This document shows positions 12,400 through 23,600 of a stretch of 64,000 nucleotides of DNA, in pieces. The position numbers and the translations under genes are program-made. The number at the start of each line of letters is the position of its first letter. The stretch's first letter is position 1. Origin of the DNA: Carallia brachiata (Eukaryota; Streptophyta; Magnoliopsida; Malpighiales; Rhizophoraceae). The notes under the pieces were generated by a model, which saw nothing but the letters and a program-made list of their open reading frames with translations, was not told the origin of the DNA and searched no databases. Location: the NCBI GenBank assembly GCA_021464245.1, contig JADCRB010000016.1, positions 5,573,250-5,637,249 on the forward strand, read 5' to 3'.

Positions 12400-14374
12400 C
12401 TTTTATGAGTTATTTGGCTAATTAAAACAGTTTGAATGTGCAAAGACGACAAATGGTTTCATGTGCAAATAAGTCGTATTGCTCTTGGAACCACAAGAAC
12501 TAGTTCCTATCACAATTATGTTTGTACCGTAACTCATTTGGGCCTTGAGTATGGAATGTCGCATGCTATTGCACTCTAGATGACACAAATACTAAAAGGA
12601 TGCTCTAGTTCAGCCTTTAACTTCCAATCCAGTCTTAATTATTGGGGGGACAGATAATTAGTATTGAGGACATCATTACAGTACGACATTACCAGTCGAA
12701 GCTTCTTTCCTTATGGAATCAACATGTGTGTCTCAATATGGACCAAAGGATGGTCGAGTGGGTCCTATAACCAACAAGTAAACCAACCCTAAGTGGACAC
12801 ACAAACCCACCATTGGAAAAGGAGCTTCAACAGAGCTAGGTATGTAGCTTCCAATGCCTCTTTTAATTATGGTAGCATTTGTTTTAGAGGGAAAACTCTC
12901 GCCCAAATCCCAAATAAGTAATATTTGAGGGGGATGGAAGTAAAATATTCTGGCTTGTGATTGTAAATGATCTAAAAACAAATATATTGTTGATGCTACA
13001 CAAATTGGGAAAAGTTATGAAATATAGAAACTAGATATCGAACACTGTAATTTAACATTTTTGGTCGTCTAGTTATACTCGTAACTTTCTAATTATAAAT
13101 CTGAGTTCAAGTTAATTCAAGTTTGTATAGTGAGGTTACTTTTCATTTTCACAATTCATAAGATCATAAAATTAAAGATTTTTCTTTTAATTATTACAAT
13201 AATTCGATTAGTATTATCATGAGAAACATATACAATTAGTTTCAAAATTTGTATTATTCAAATATTTCATGAGAATAGAGTAAAATTTGATTTATTTATA
13301 GTTCATCACTTTGTTACTTAAAAATATTATTATACAATTTACCTACATTTCATGTTAGTTATATGATAGTTAATTTTTTGACAATTTAGCAACATTCATT
13401 GAAATTATAAATTTTTTTCGTTGTCATCATCTTTATTTTCTTTTACTCTATTGGTCTAGAGTTATCTTAGAAGTTGACCATCTGAAGATTATATACGCTA
13501 TATTAAATTTAATCAATTAAAAAAAATAAATTTGACTAATTGATATATTAAACAAACAAGTCGTCTAATTATATAATAATCCAACTATTTAGAGATCAAT
13601 TAAAAAATACTTATTATTTGAAATAAAAATAACTCAAATAAAAATTTAATTACAATTTCTAGTTCAATTAGGTCAACATTTGTTCAGATTATTGCGAGTG
13701 TCAATTTTTACTGGTTGAGGTTATTCGGGTGTTGGGTTTATCGACTTTAGGATTTTTTGGGTTTCAAATCTTCCGAGTTACGGGCCGTTGACTTTTTCAA
13801 TCACATCATGTCAGTTAATTTGGATTTCAGGCAGCTTGAATTGGATTATTCGGACCGAATCAGTTTTTACCACCTCTAGTTCTAATGTATTATTGTCATC
13901 TTCGGCCAACTTTTTAATGTCAATATCCATTGATCATGTTCGTTCAACCCACGGTTGGAAACCCACAAGGCAAGCTTTTACACCTCTGTGGGGACAGAGT
14001 AAGCTAATTCCTTGTTCTTGGTCGTTATAAATTGCAACGTCTACTTGCATAACACTTATTATTAGTTGCATCTATAAACTAAGGGTATAACAAGAAGCAT
14101 TACACTAATCGTGAAACATATAATTTTCAATACCCCTTAATGCATGAAAGCACCTAATAAACTAAAAATTTAGCTTACTAATCCATTCCGGAGGGGTGTT
14201 TAGTGCACGCAGCAGTTAAATAAATGATTGTTTCAAGTTGGATTTGAATGACAAAAAAAATATGACCAAATATACTGTAACTTTTTCACTACGTCATTAA
14301 CAGCTTACATAAAAACCAAAATCCAACTGTAGGCCAAAATTGGTTGCTTCCACCTCCAATACTATATTTCTACC
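12400..14374. other. Non-coding AT-rich stretch
   Basis: No gene or element termini recognised. The region 13000-13680 is very AT-rich and 13690-13870 holds GGGTT/TTCGG-type degenerate repeats. The minus-strand last exon of the Ulp1-like gene ends at 14375, so this is also that gene's downstream flank. Confidence 0.5.
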
Positions 14375-14727
14375 TTACTTCGCACTGGTACCTTCACGGA
14401 CATCCAGTGTAACCTCATGTTCTGGGTCACCAATCCAATCAATAGCAAATTTCTTTCTGAAAGCCAGAATGTGGGCCTGAATGTTGACAACAGTCAATTT
14501 GGCCACTACCGTAATAGGTCGTCACTTAGGGACACGAACTACAATGACTTACCTTTGCATCAAGCTCAATCATTTTTAAGCCATCCCAAGCTTCAATAAA
14601 CTTCATAAGAAATATCCTACATTCATAGTTATAAAAAACAATGGTTATGGCCCAGTAATTACAAGTATTAAAATAACTTCTGAACAATTGTTGATACTCA
14701 CATTGTTTCTTGCTGTGGCATAGCGAC
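14375..14727 (-). pseudogene. Ulp1/C48 SUMO-protease-like gene, 3' exons (cut off by copia A)
   Basis: This is the C-terminal part of the Ulp1-like gene whose upstream exons are at 20698-24430. An exon remainder (14702-14727) ends at a GTGAGT donor. The next exon (about 14553-14620) contains YECRIFLMKFIEAWDGLKMI and ends AAG|GTAAGT. The last exon (14476-14375) opens after a CATTCAG acceptor, reads AHILAFRKKFAIDWIGDPEH and onward, and stops at TAA 14375-14377. In Ulp1 proteases the catalytic cysteine sits in a Q....DCG(I/V)(F/Y) context; here the position reads ECR, so the cysteine is kept but the neighbours changed. The expected acceptor AG in front of it looks mutated to AA, and the nearest real AG would delete the cysteine codon. 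Probably non-functional before or after the copia insertion. Confidence 0.75.
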
Positions 14728-15107
14728 TGTTGGTCCCTAGGATGAAGCCTAGAGGGGGGGTGAATAGGCTTCACTAATGAAATTCTCAAATAAAAATTTC
14801 TGCAAATGAATGTAAACAAGAGATTGAAAGAAATACAATACCGATTTTTACAAGGTTCGCCAAATGGCTACGTCCTTGGTCTTCTCAACAATCCCTCTCT
14901 TGGAGATTCTTGAGAGTTCAACTATAGAGTGCCTTTGGGCGCACCAATCACCACCGTACAGTTTACAAGAAGACTCCACAAACACCCTTGCGTCCGCCTT
15001 CACAACGCCTGTTGCACAAGTCCCACTTGCCAACACCACTTTTCCCTTTCTTTTAGGTTTTCCTTCTTGGAGTTCACCCTAACTCCTTACAAGATGATCC
15101 TCACAAG
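14728..15107 (-). repeat. Copia A 3' LTR, truncated
   Basis: The first 380 bp match the left ends of the copia B and C LTRs. The sequence then jumps at about 15107 to internal sequence that in copia B lies about 110 bp beyond the LTR (AATGTGAATGCTAACTAGG). About 1.07 kb of LTR plus the polypurine tract is therefore deleted. Confidence 0.85.
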
Positions 15108-15799
15108 AAATGTGAATGCTAACTAGGTTAAGAGATTAAGACTCCCCCTTAATGTATGCATGTATCACAAATTCACATTTACAATTTGACATATAAGTTA
15201 TCGTAACTTTCAAATGAAGGCCTTGTAGAGTTCAAATACAATCATTAAATTAAGGAATGAAGACAATCAAGCATATGCTAATGCATGGGGTATGGCATGC
15301 CCAATTTTCTTTTTAGATAATAAAAATGATCTATCAAAAGGTCTTTATTCAAAATTAGGTCACTATGTTACCAAAAATCCAATGTGGATCATTACCTTCA
15401 ATAATAGTTCATGAATAGGTCAAAAATATTACCGCAATCAAATTGCTTACGTGGAAGTCCATCTCAGCAGTCAGTTGCTTACATGGAAGCTGACATGGTA
15501 TATAATCAGAAACGGTACAGATGTGGCACGCAGTCAGAAAAGTCGTGAACGGTCAGACGGAAGTAGCTAACAGTTAGGTGAAAGTGGAGGACAGCTGGCC
15601 ATTTATTACGCAAGAGAATCAGGCGTAATTTCCGGATCATCAGGCATAAAGTGAGAATCGGGGGAGACAAGCATTAAGCCAAAATCTTTCATCTTTCATC
15701 TTTCATTTGTTTCCAAAGTTTCATCTTTCAAATCAACCATCTTTCATCTTTATTGTTTCTAGAATCTCAAAATTTTTGCTCACCTTTCAGATCAACAAG

Positions 15800-16429
15800 A
15801 TGAGACCACCATCAAGCCATCAGAACTTGGAAACTGGAGACTCTTCCAATTCCAGATAGAGACCAGAGCTGGAGCAATTACAAATCTTGGAAGATTTTTT
15901 TCATGGCATTGAAGGAGCTTGTCCCACATCACGACAACTTGCTCAGCTTGCCTCACTGCTGAGACAATATGGTCCAGTTCAGGCAAGTCATATTAGAGTA
16001 TGGATGTAGAATCGAAGGCGCGATCTGAGAAGAGCCGTAGCGCCTCCTGTTGTAGATCTCAACAGTGGAGTCGCGACTGGAATCGTTTCTCGAGAGAATC
16101 CCAACCAGCATCACCCACCACCAGGGATTTTCCCTTTTCCAATTCAGATCTTTGATGTAAGTCAAAGATCAAGCTTTGAAATGCTTGATGTGGGTCAGAG
16201 ACCAAACTCACATAGGTATTTTGACCCAGTAGGAAGCATTATTCTAGTAAGCAGCAGTTCAGTCGACCCTCCTCATGAGGAATAAGGGGAAACACTCACT
16301 CTCTTTCCTCTTTATCCAGGCGGTGTCAATCAGCAAGGAAATTCCGGTAGCGTCAACATTGCTATCTCGTCGAATGATGAGGACCCTGTGGATCTAGAGC
16401 TACGCCTCGAGCCTTATAGGAGGGACTGA
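15800..16429 (+). pseudogene. WUSCHEL-like homeobox (WOX-like) reading frame carried in copia A
   Basis: One reading frame of 210 codons runs from the ATG at 15800 to TGA at 16427-16429, broken only by TAG 15857-15859, TAG 16007-16009 and TAA 16283-16285. Codons about 21-79 (15860-16036) have WOX homeodomain spacing: a first helix LEQLQILEDFF, a long loop, QLAQLASLLRQYGPV, then a recognition helix IRVWM-stop-NRRRDLRRA. A proline-rich middle follows. At 16289-16309 comes ETLTLFP, close to the WUS-box consensus TLxLFP, and at 16391-16408 DLELRL, an EAR-like repressor motif, 8 codons before the stop. A pyrimidine-rich CTCACCTTTCAG acceptor-like site ends 9 bases before the ATG. It lies opposite in strand to copia A. 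Compare 56444-57114, a related copy. WOX proteins are nuclear stem-cell and patterning regulators; this copy is a relic. The family call rests on motif pattern, not an alignment search. Confidence 0.75.
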
Positions 16430-16639
16430 CAGAGACAAGATAAGAAGACCTTTTCTGGTGTGGGAAATGGACATGCAAGGATGTTGGTTTGTCTCATATG
16501 CATGTAATAAGTAGTCTGTGTTGTTTGCATAAGTATGTAAGATGTAAGTTTTGGGCTCTTGCCCTAATGGCATTGTCTCCTTATAAAGCTTTCATATATG
16601 TCCTATCAGTATCTTTGCAATTTCTGAAAAGTTTCCTTT

Positions 16640-17426
16640 TTAGCTCATAATCTTATTCAAATGGATTCTCTTTCAGGCAGCATTACCAAGACTCAATTTA
16701 AGCTTGTTTCCTTTCTCAATAGGACAGCTCTAACACTTCTTAAAGAATCAATCATAAGTCTACCTGTATAACTCCAAATCATATCCCGTTTCTTCCATTT
16801 GAAAGTAGACTCATAGAGCTTTTCATACATGTATAGATAATGGTCTGATTCCACTCCAGCTAGCTGTGGTGCCTTCTGGAAGTTGACTGATCCTGCCTGA
16901 CGGGACAGGCTGTACATCCTTTAGTATTTTGGCAATATCTCCTTCTACAGAACTCCAATTTTCATGATTCTGGTCAATTTAGAAACTAGACAGAATTATA
17001 TTTGTATCATATAAAATCAACAGCTAGTTCCTTCCCATTTGGTCGCAATCATCTCTTAAAGTGGACTGATCCTGTCTGCCTTGACAGATTGAGCACCTTT
17101 CAGTTCATAGACTATAACTTCCTCCAAAAATCCAATTGAGATGATTCTTGAGAATTCAGAAACTAGACAGAATTATCTTTCTAACTATATAGCAATTATC
17201 TAGTTCATCTCCATGTGAGCAAACGAGCCTTTTAAAGTTGACCATACTGGATAGTACTTACACTGAATGTGACCAATATCAATGTTGCCTTATGCTAGCA
17301 TTGCTTCCATTTCAATTGATGTTTATTTGATTAAATCATTTAACTACACACTTAAATAAACATATTAGTAACTCTCAATGTTTAGCAATCATCAAAACCA
17401 AAAAATGAAACCTTAGGGTTTTAACA
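16640..17426 (-). repeat. LTR relic of another copia family with ~180-bp internal repeats
   Basis: On the minus strand the block begins TGTTAAAACCCTAAGGTTTC at 17426, a TG-type LTR start, and contains three diverged units starting with GACAG at 16723, 16904 and 17083 (period about 180 bp). Each unit also carries a CTCCAATT/ATCCAATT-like word, and the last two carry an AAACTAGACAGAATTAT word. The right border coincides exactly with the return to copia A internal sequence at 17427. The left border is not clear. It may be part of a separate insertion that carried the WOX-like block, or a second event. Confidence 0.5.
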
Positions 17427-17810
17427 AGCACATACACATTTCTTTTCTTTTCCTACAAATCTCAATGCTTTAGTATGGGGATCATATAATTCACAAGTCA
17501 TGGGTTTGAATAATACCTCAAAACCTTTATCACACAATTGGCTAATGCTAATTAAGTTGTGCTTTAAACCACTTACCAAAGCAACATCCTCAATAAAACT
17601 TGATACATTGTTACCTATAGTGCCAACCCCAATGATTTTGCCTTTTCCATTGTCTCCAAACGTGACACATCTTCCATCCTTGCTTTTTAGTGTGGAGAAA
17701 AATGATGCTTCTCTGGTCATATGCCTTGCACATCCACTATCAAGGTACCAAATGACATCTTCTTTAAAATATGTTACCTTCAAGCACTTTTCCACCTACA
17801 AAACAAGATG
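17427..17810 (-). pseudogene. Copia A protease start (truncated pol)
   Basis: Contains IWYLDSGCARHMT with the DSG aspartic-protease triad (about 17720-17755), then the GDNGKGKIIGVGTIGNN and LISISQLCDKGFEVLF segments seen in copia B. The reading is cut at 17427 by foreign DNA, so integrase, reverse transcriptase and RNase H are absent. Against copia B, element A keeps the correct frame at the GDNGKG segment, where B has lost bases. Confidence 0.85.
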
Positions 17811-17899
17811 TAGAATATTTTGGTACCCATATCTTTTTGGGTCCTTCAATGTTACAACAATCATTCTTCTTCATGAATCTTTAACCATCCATACTTGTT

Positions 17900-19196
17900 T
17901 GAATTTATTAGGCTTTCCAAACTTTAGAAGATGACACATAATTGTACAGGTCTTCTAAGTCTACAATCATGAAATTTGTGTCCTTTTTATGACAATAAAA
18001 ACATGATACAACATTTTCTTCTTTTTATGGATTAGTCTTGTTTTTAGTGAGGTATCCCAAACCGGATTTGTTAAAAAATTTCTTTTGACAAGATAACATC
18101 TCATCTAACTTATTGCTACCTAATGTGAATTTTGAAAAGACTTTTCTAAATTTGAATTCTTTTCTTTAAGGTCCTCAACTTCTTTTTCCAAAGCATGATG
18201 TAAATTGTCTTTGATGTTAGGGCCTCTTTAGATATTGCAAGCTCTTGTTTAACAAAATTTAACTCACTATAAGTTGATTTATGATCTAATTTAACCTTTT
18301 CAAGTTCTTCTTTTAAAAGACTATTTTCCAAGACAATTTCATCTTTCTCTAACAAAAGTTTTTCACATGCTTTCTTTTGCTCTTTATATTGTTTACATTT
18401 CCTTTTAAATGATCAATAAATCATCAAAAGCTTCTCTAAGTTCTTCATAAGAGGGAAGATCCATTACCTCATTGTCACTTTCATCGTCATCATCTAGGGC
18501 CATGAGTGCTACATTTTTTGAGGATGGTTCTACTTGTGGTAATGCACTTCTCCTTTTGAGTTTGATCTCATGAGTCATCAAGGACCCAAGTAACTCTTCC
18601 ATGGTTAGCTCCTCCACGTTGTGAGTTTCTTCAATGGCATTAATCTTCATTTCGTATTCCTCATTCATCGAATTCATTAATTTCTGCACAAGTTCACCCT
18701 TTCCAAACACTTTGCCAAGATCGGTTAGTCCATTAGCAATAATCATGAGTCTATCATACACACTTTTAACCGATTCATTTGGTCTCATAGTGAAAAGTTC
18801 AAAGTCTTTCATAAGCATGCCAAGTTTAACTTTCCTAACTTTTAATGTCCCTTCATTTGAGAGACACAATGTATTCCAAATTTCCTTAGCATTTTTACAA
18901 TGTTTGATGGTGTTATATTCACTTCTAGCTATGGACGTTTTCAAATAATAATATGCTATTTCATCTATTTGGTTTTTCTTATAGTCCTCTTCATCCCATT
19001 TTCCTATTGGTTTTTCTCAAGGTTTTTACTCCCTTATCATCAACAACTTCTTCCTTAGGACATATGGTCCCTCTTCTACACTTTGCCAAACTTTCATCCC
19101 CTTAAATTTAAGATAACTTTCCATATGATCTTTATAGTATTGAAAATCACTACCATCAAAAAAAGGTCTCTTGTTTTCATTGGATGAGGATTCCAT
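17900..19196 (-). pseudogene. Copia A gag
   Basis: Starts at ATG 19194-19196 (same start context as in copia B and C), but frameshifts near 19010-19080 break the N-terminal part. The open stretch 18944-18405 covers the capsid-like domain (KHCKNAKEIWNTLCLSNEGT, YDRLMIIANGLTDLGK, MEELLGSLMTHEIKLKRRS) and the acidic DDDDESDNEVMDLPSYEELR segment. A coiled-coil-like lysine/glutamate-rich region (18146-18355) follows, then a degraded zinc-knuckle zone. It lacks the 342-bp segment with an upstream zinc knuckle that copia C has at 48702-49043. Confidence 0.8.
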
Positions 19197-19237
19197 GGGG
19201 ATCCCTCAAGGATGTTAAGCCTTACAAGTGAGGTTAA

Positions 19238-19249
19238 GCTCTGATACCA
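19238..19249 (-). other. Copia A primer binding site (initiator Met tRNA type)
   Basis: On the minus strand TGGTATCAGAGC lies two bases inside the 5' LTR. This is the standard copia site complementary to the 3' end of initiator methionine tRNA. Confidence 0.9.
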
Positions 19250-19251
19250 AA

Positions 19252-20697
19252 TGTTGGTCCCTAGGGTGAAGCCTAGAGGGGGGGTGAATAGGCTTCACAA
19301 ATGAAATCCTCAAATAAAAATTTATGCAAATGAATGTAAACAAGAGATTGAAAGAAATACAATACCGATTTTTACAAGGTTCACCAAATGGCTACGTCCT
19401 TGGTCTTCTCAACAATCCTCTCTCTTGGAGATTCTTGAGAGTTCAACTATAGGGTGCCTTTGGGCGCACCAATCACCACCGTACAGTTTACAAGAAGACT
19501 CCGCAAACACCCTTGCGTCCGCCTTCAAAACGCTTGTTGCACAAGTCCCACTTGCCAACACCACTTTCCCTTTTCTTTTAGGTTTTCCTTCTTGGAGTTC
19601 AACCCTAACTCCTTACAAGATGATCCTCACAAGTCCCACTTGAGAGCTCTCACCTATTCTCACAATGTATTACAATACAAATGAAACTTACTAGCTTGAA
19701 TGCTAGTTTTACAATAAAGCACTTAGAGTAAAGAAAGCCTTTTTGCCTTGAGAGAGATTGTAATGAATATACTTTCTTCACGTAAAACATCTTCAAGTGA
19801 TGTTTAGTAGCTGCAAGATAGGTTAGCAACTTGTTAGAGCCGTTGCCATGCACATGCATACTTGTTGTTTCCCTCTTGACAGCTTTGCATTGATTCTCTT
19901 GTTTGACACCTTCTGGTTGAACGGCTATAACTTGATACAGACAGCTTGAAAAATTGATTCCTTTTTTTGTTTAGTAGACTGTCAGAGCTCTCTACCCACC
20001 AAATTTGACTATTTTAATGAGTATAGCATAGTCAAATAAATGTTGAATACGACGTTAAAGTTCCGTTAGACAGTCTGCACACTTTTAGTAGAACGGTAAT
20101 ATCTTGCAGATGGCTTTGAATTTTGATGTGATTCTTTTTGCATTGATTAATAACAGAACAAGAATCTACACACAAAATTTCACATTCAAATTCGTCGTGT
20201 GCTCTTCTAGGCAGCCGTTGCAATTCACTCCATGTGCACTGAAGTTCCTGACAGCTTGCACCCTCTTGGTATAAAATTCATAAGTTTTTCTCTAGGGCTC
20301 CAAAAATTGCACGACCAAGCTCATTTGAAACTAGACTTATAGTCCTGCCAAAATATATATATTTTAGGCCCAAAATATATCTCAAGTGAGTAAGTTTGGT
20401 ACCTGGAATCTGCCCAAACAGATTTGCTCTTGTGCTGTCTTTCTAAGATAGTAGCTTAATAAGGCCCAATGTGATCTTTCTCTTCCATGCACTTCCATGC
20501 ACGTGTAAGATGGCATATGTATACCTCTTTGGACTTCTTGAACCTGAATTGTATACTTGAAGAACATACAAATGAAATTCACTTGTACTTATGTTAGATT
20601 GGTTCATAGCTCATTATCAAAACACTCATCATCAAAACATGAATTCACACTTAGTAACAATTTCTTAATGTATGCATGGGGTGTGAATTTTCCAACA
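19252..20697 (-). repeat. Copia A 5' LTR
   Basis: 1446 bp bounded by TGTTGG and CCAACA in plus-strand reading, matching the LTRs of copia B and C and the solo LTR throughout. Internal GACA-type units recur at 19905, 20069 and 20250. A TATATATATTTT tract near 20356-20366 is the best TATA candidate on the minus strand. Confidence 0.92.
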
Positions 20698-23600
20698 GTG
20701 ACTTCATGTCTATTGAAGTTGCTAATGGAATAATCCTTGCCAAAAATGAAAGACAAAGTTGCAGACATCACCGAGACCTGAGCCAAATATTATAGCATCC
20801 ATGCAGTGACATATTTATTCAAAAGATTGTAAAGAAAAGGCATTTTGTCTTACCACATTACTTTCAAGCAGGTTCCTTTCTTTTTGCCAGGCATCAATTT
20901 GAGAATCTAATATATCTACTCTGTGATCGCAATATTGACCACAAATATAAACCATTGTTCCTTGTATAAGATAGGAATATAAACCTATTCCCAAATGAAA
21001 TAATGGTATCAAAACAATATATTAATTCATTATAGGGTCATCAAACAAATTATTTGCAAAACAAAGAAACCATTCTTGTAAACTAACTGACAAATAGCAC
21101 GGGAGGGAAACGGGACGACTTGCCATGTCACAGGTTAGGAAAGAATAGCCGATAGTTTTTGGAGAGAAATGTCTACTATCCAATTTTGGGATCCATTTTT
21201 TTCCTTGGATTTTCTGTGCTGCGTCTCCACCACATTAGCAACAATACAAGCCTATATTACAACTTAAAATTAATAAACTATATAATCTATCTGTACTTTC
21301 CAAATGTTTGCCGTTTCAGGAAAAATCCTCCGCGTAAAAAATTAATAGTATTTGGCCATTAAATACTAATCAATGCTTTTATAGGTTCAAAAAGTGTGGG
21401 CTTCAAACATGCAAAAAACCACGTAAATAGAACAATGCATATTTCTGTCGCTTACTAAAAAAATTGGGTTAAAATAATGCTTGCGCACACGACCAGCCTG
21501 CTTTTGGCATTTGTTTAATAGCCAGGCAAAGAACTCAACAACTTGGTACAAATGGAATATGGTTATTTCAATTCAATTACTTAAATTTTTAACTTCCCAA
21601 ACTATAGATTTACGACTAAGTTAAATAACACGATAATTTCATTTTTTGATATTTTGCAAATCTAACATACTTTTCCAACTCACCACATTTGAAACACGTT
21701 GTTGCGGTCCCATACACCTTAGCTCGTGCTTATACAAGGCAATTCCATCTTGAATTGAAATAACCAAATCACTATTTAAAATTAAATTTAAAATTTTTGC
21801 ACAAAATAATCATATACTCATGTAGTATGCAATCGACTTCACTATTACAAAGCAACATTAATTAAACAAATCCAAAAACTCCTCACTCGGCTTCGCCTCG
21901 CTAAATTCTTGAGTTTGTGCACCAAATGTACCGCACTATATCACTCTGGGTGAACTATCGAGTAGGCACCAGAGTTTGTATGCGAACTCGCTGGAATTGG
22001 CAACAATGCTTGGCTTCACTGTACGTCTCTTCCGATTTCGTAATGCATCCTTTTCCTTACTACTATGGGGAATCTCCAAGTAAACTTGGCTGTTCATTTG
22101 CTTCCTATGCCATACATGTGTCCTAGGCCCACTTAAAACACCAACCATCGAGTTATCATTAAGCAACATAACCTATCACCACTGAATATATGTCAAAGCA
22201 TTTGCTTCCTTGCTAAATAGTGTTTCAAGTAAGTAACTTACTAGCACCCTTAGAATCTGCTTTATCTTTATAACTCAATGTCTTGTTTTTACTCCTAAGT
22301 GGACTACTGATTGTTGGACCATCCACTATCTCAACAACGATGTCTTCCCTAAATGAATTCTGGATGTTATACTCGCTTTGGCTATGCCTATCTTCTGGGC
22401 TTTGGTTACACTGTGGATGGTCTTTCCTTGCCATCTTCTCTTTACTCAATTCATCACTTCCTTTCAGTCCACTTTCATCACATGAACCACCAGTTCTATT
22501 TTCACTGGCATCTTTAGAACCCTCACTCACTGAACATTTTTCTAATACAAAATACAGACAATTGTTATAAAACCATAGTATGCCTTCACAACAAGCACAA
22601 ATAAATTTCAACTGACATAGATAGTTAACACTTGCCTTCACTACTCCCTTTTTCATCTTCCAAGACCTCATCGTGAACACTCTTTGTATCCAAGTCAAAT
22701 CCCTTTCCATCTTCAGCATATTATGATTTCCCCATTTTGGCCTTCTACTCATCTGCACTTTTGTCTTGCCCTTTTTTCACTATAAATCAACGCACAATTT
22801 TAGGGTTTACATAAGAACACTTAAAAATTTCCTATATAGTTCTATACATCCTCTTTATTACTAAAGACGCCCTTTTTCTTATCGGTTTCAGCACCGATAG
22901 ATTTTCAAATACCTGTATTCCTTATGCCCTGCCATATAAACAAACTACTAGTTTATTACTAATACTAACAACGAAAGCTCAAATAATAGTCATGTAGTAA
23001 ACTAAGTTACCTCCATTGTGTTGAACTTTGTGTAATCTATTTCTATTTGGACTCTGCGCCACACCCTCTAACATGTCCAGAACTCTAGAAGATGTTCATC
23101 TGCTACCTGCTCCTCAACATTCCAACGAGGAAAGCGCTCAACGTAGAACAACTACACATATAATATATTATAGTCATGTTATGGTTGCTCATAGTTGACA
23201 GCTACATAAAGTTGATCCTTAACAAAACTGAAAATTTTTTGCCTTCGGCACATATGCCAATAAATGCTTACCATTAAAAACACCAAACATCCACCAACAC
23301 TTCGTTTCCCACCTTGCTCTACCCGTTTCCCTTTTCCCTTTATAAATGCATGTGCCTCTTCACATAACCACCCCAAAACAAAGTCCCCCAACCTGAATTT
23401 CTTTACATCAGTTACGTCTGCCATAGCACTATAAAGCTTAGGTGATGCAATCTGGGAAGATGTAGGGCAAACAAGTGAAGGAAAGCTTGCTTCAAAATTG
23501 TATCATCCACCCTATTATTAGACAATACCATTTTAAGTGTCTTGAAGTTTTCCTTAGGAATAATCTTCTTCTCACTTGCCCCACTTGTTTCAGCCTCTTT

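Larger units (their letters stand above)
14728..20697 (-). mobile_element. Copia element A: cargo-carrying, pol-deleted LTR retrotransposon
   Basis: Its termini are TGTTGG (14728) and CCAACA (to 20697), flanked by GCGAC (14723-14727) and GTGAC (20698-20702), a 5-bp target duplication with one change. In element orientation (minus) it has a full 5' LTR (19252-20697), a primer site, gag, a protease start, then foreign DNA (about 15334-17426) in place of integrase and reverse transcriptase, a scrap of the RNase H-side internal region (15108-15333) and a truncated 3' LTR (14728-15107). It is the same family as copia B, copia C and the solo LTR. It inserted into an exon of the Ulp1-like gene and is now non-autonomous. 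Confidence 0.9.

Noticed and set aside
15792..15986. Minus-strand 64-codon frame over the WOX-like region of copia A
   Set aside because: Antisense shadow; the plus-strand frame carries the ordered homeodomain, WUS-box-like and EAR-like motifs.
19425..19684. Plus- and minus-strand reading frames of 60-100 codons inside every copia LTR copy (also near 14864, 30155, 30654, 37124, 43639 and 49985)
   Set aside because: They recur only because the LTR recurs, lie on both strands in different frames, contain no domain and are not at a conserved start. They are LTR sequence.
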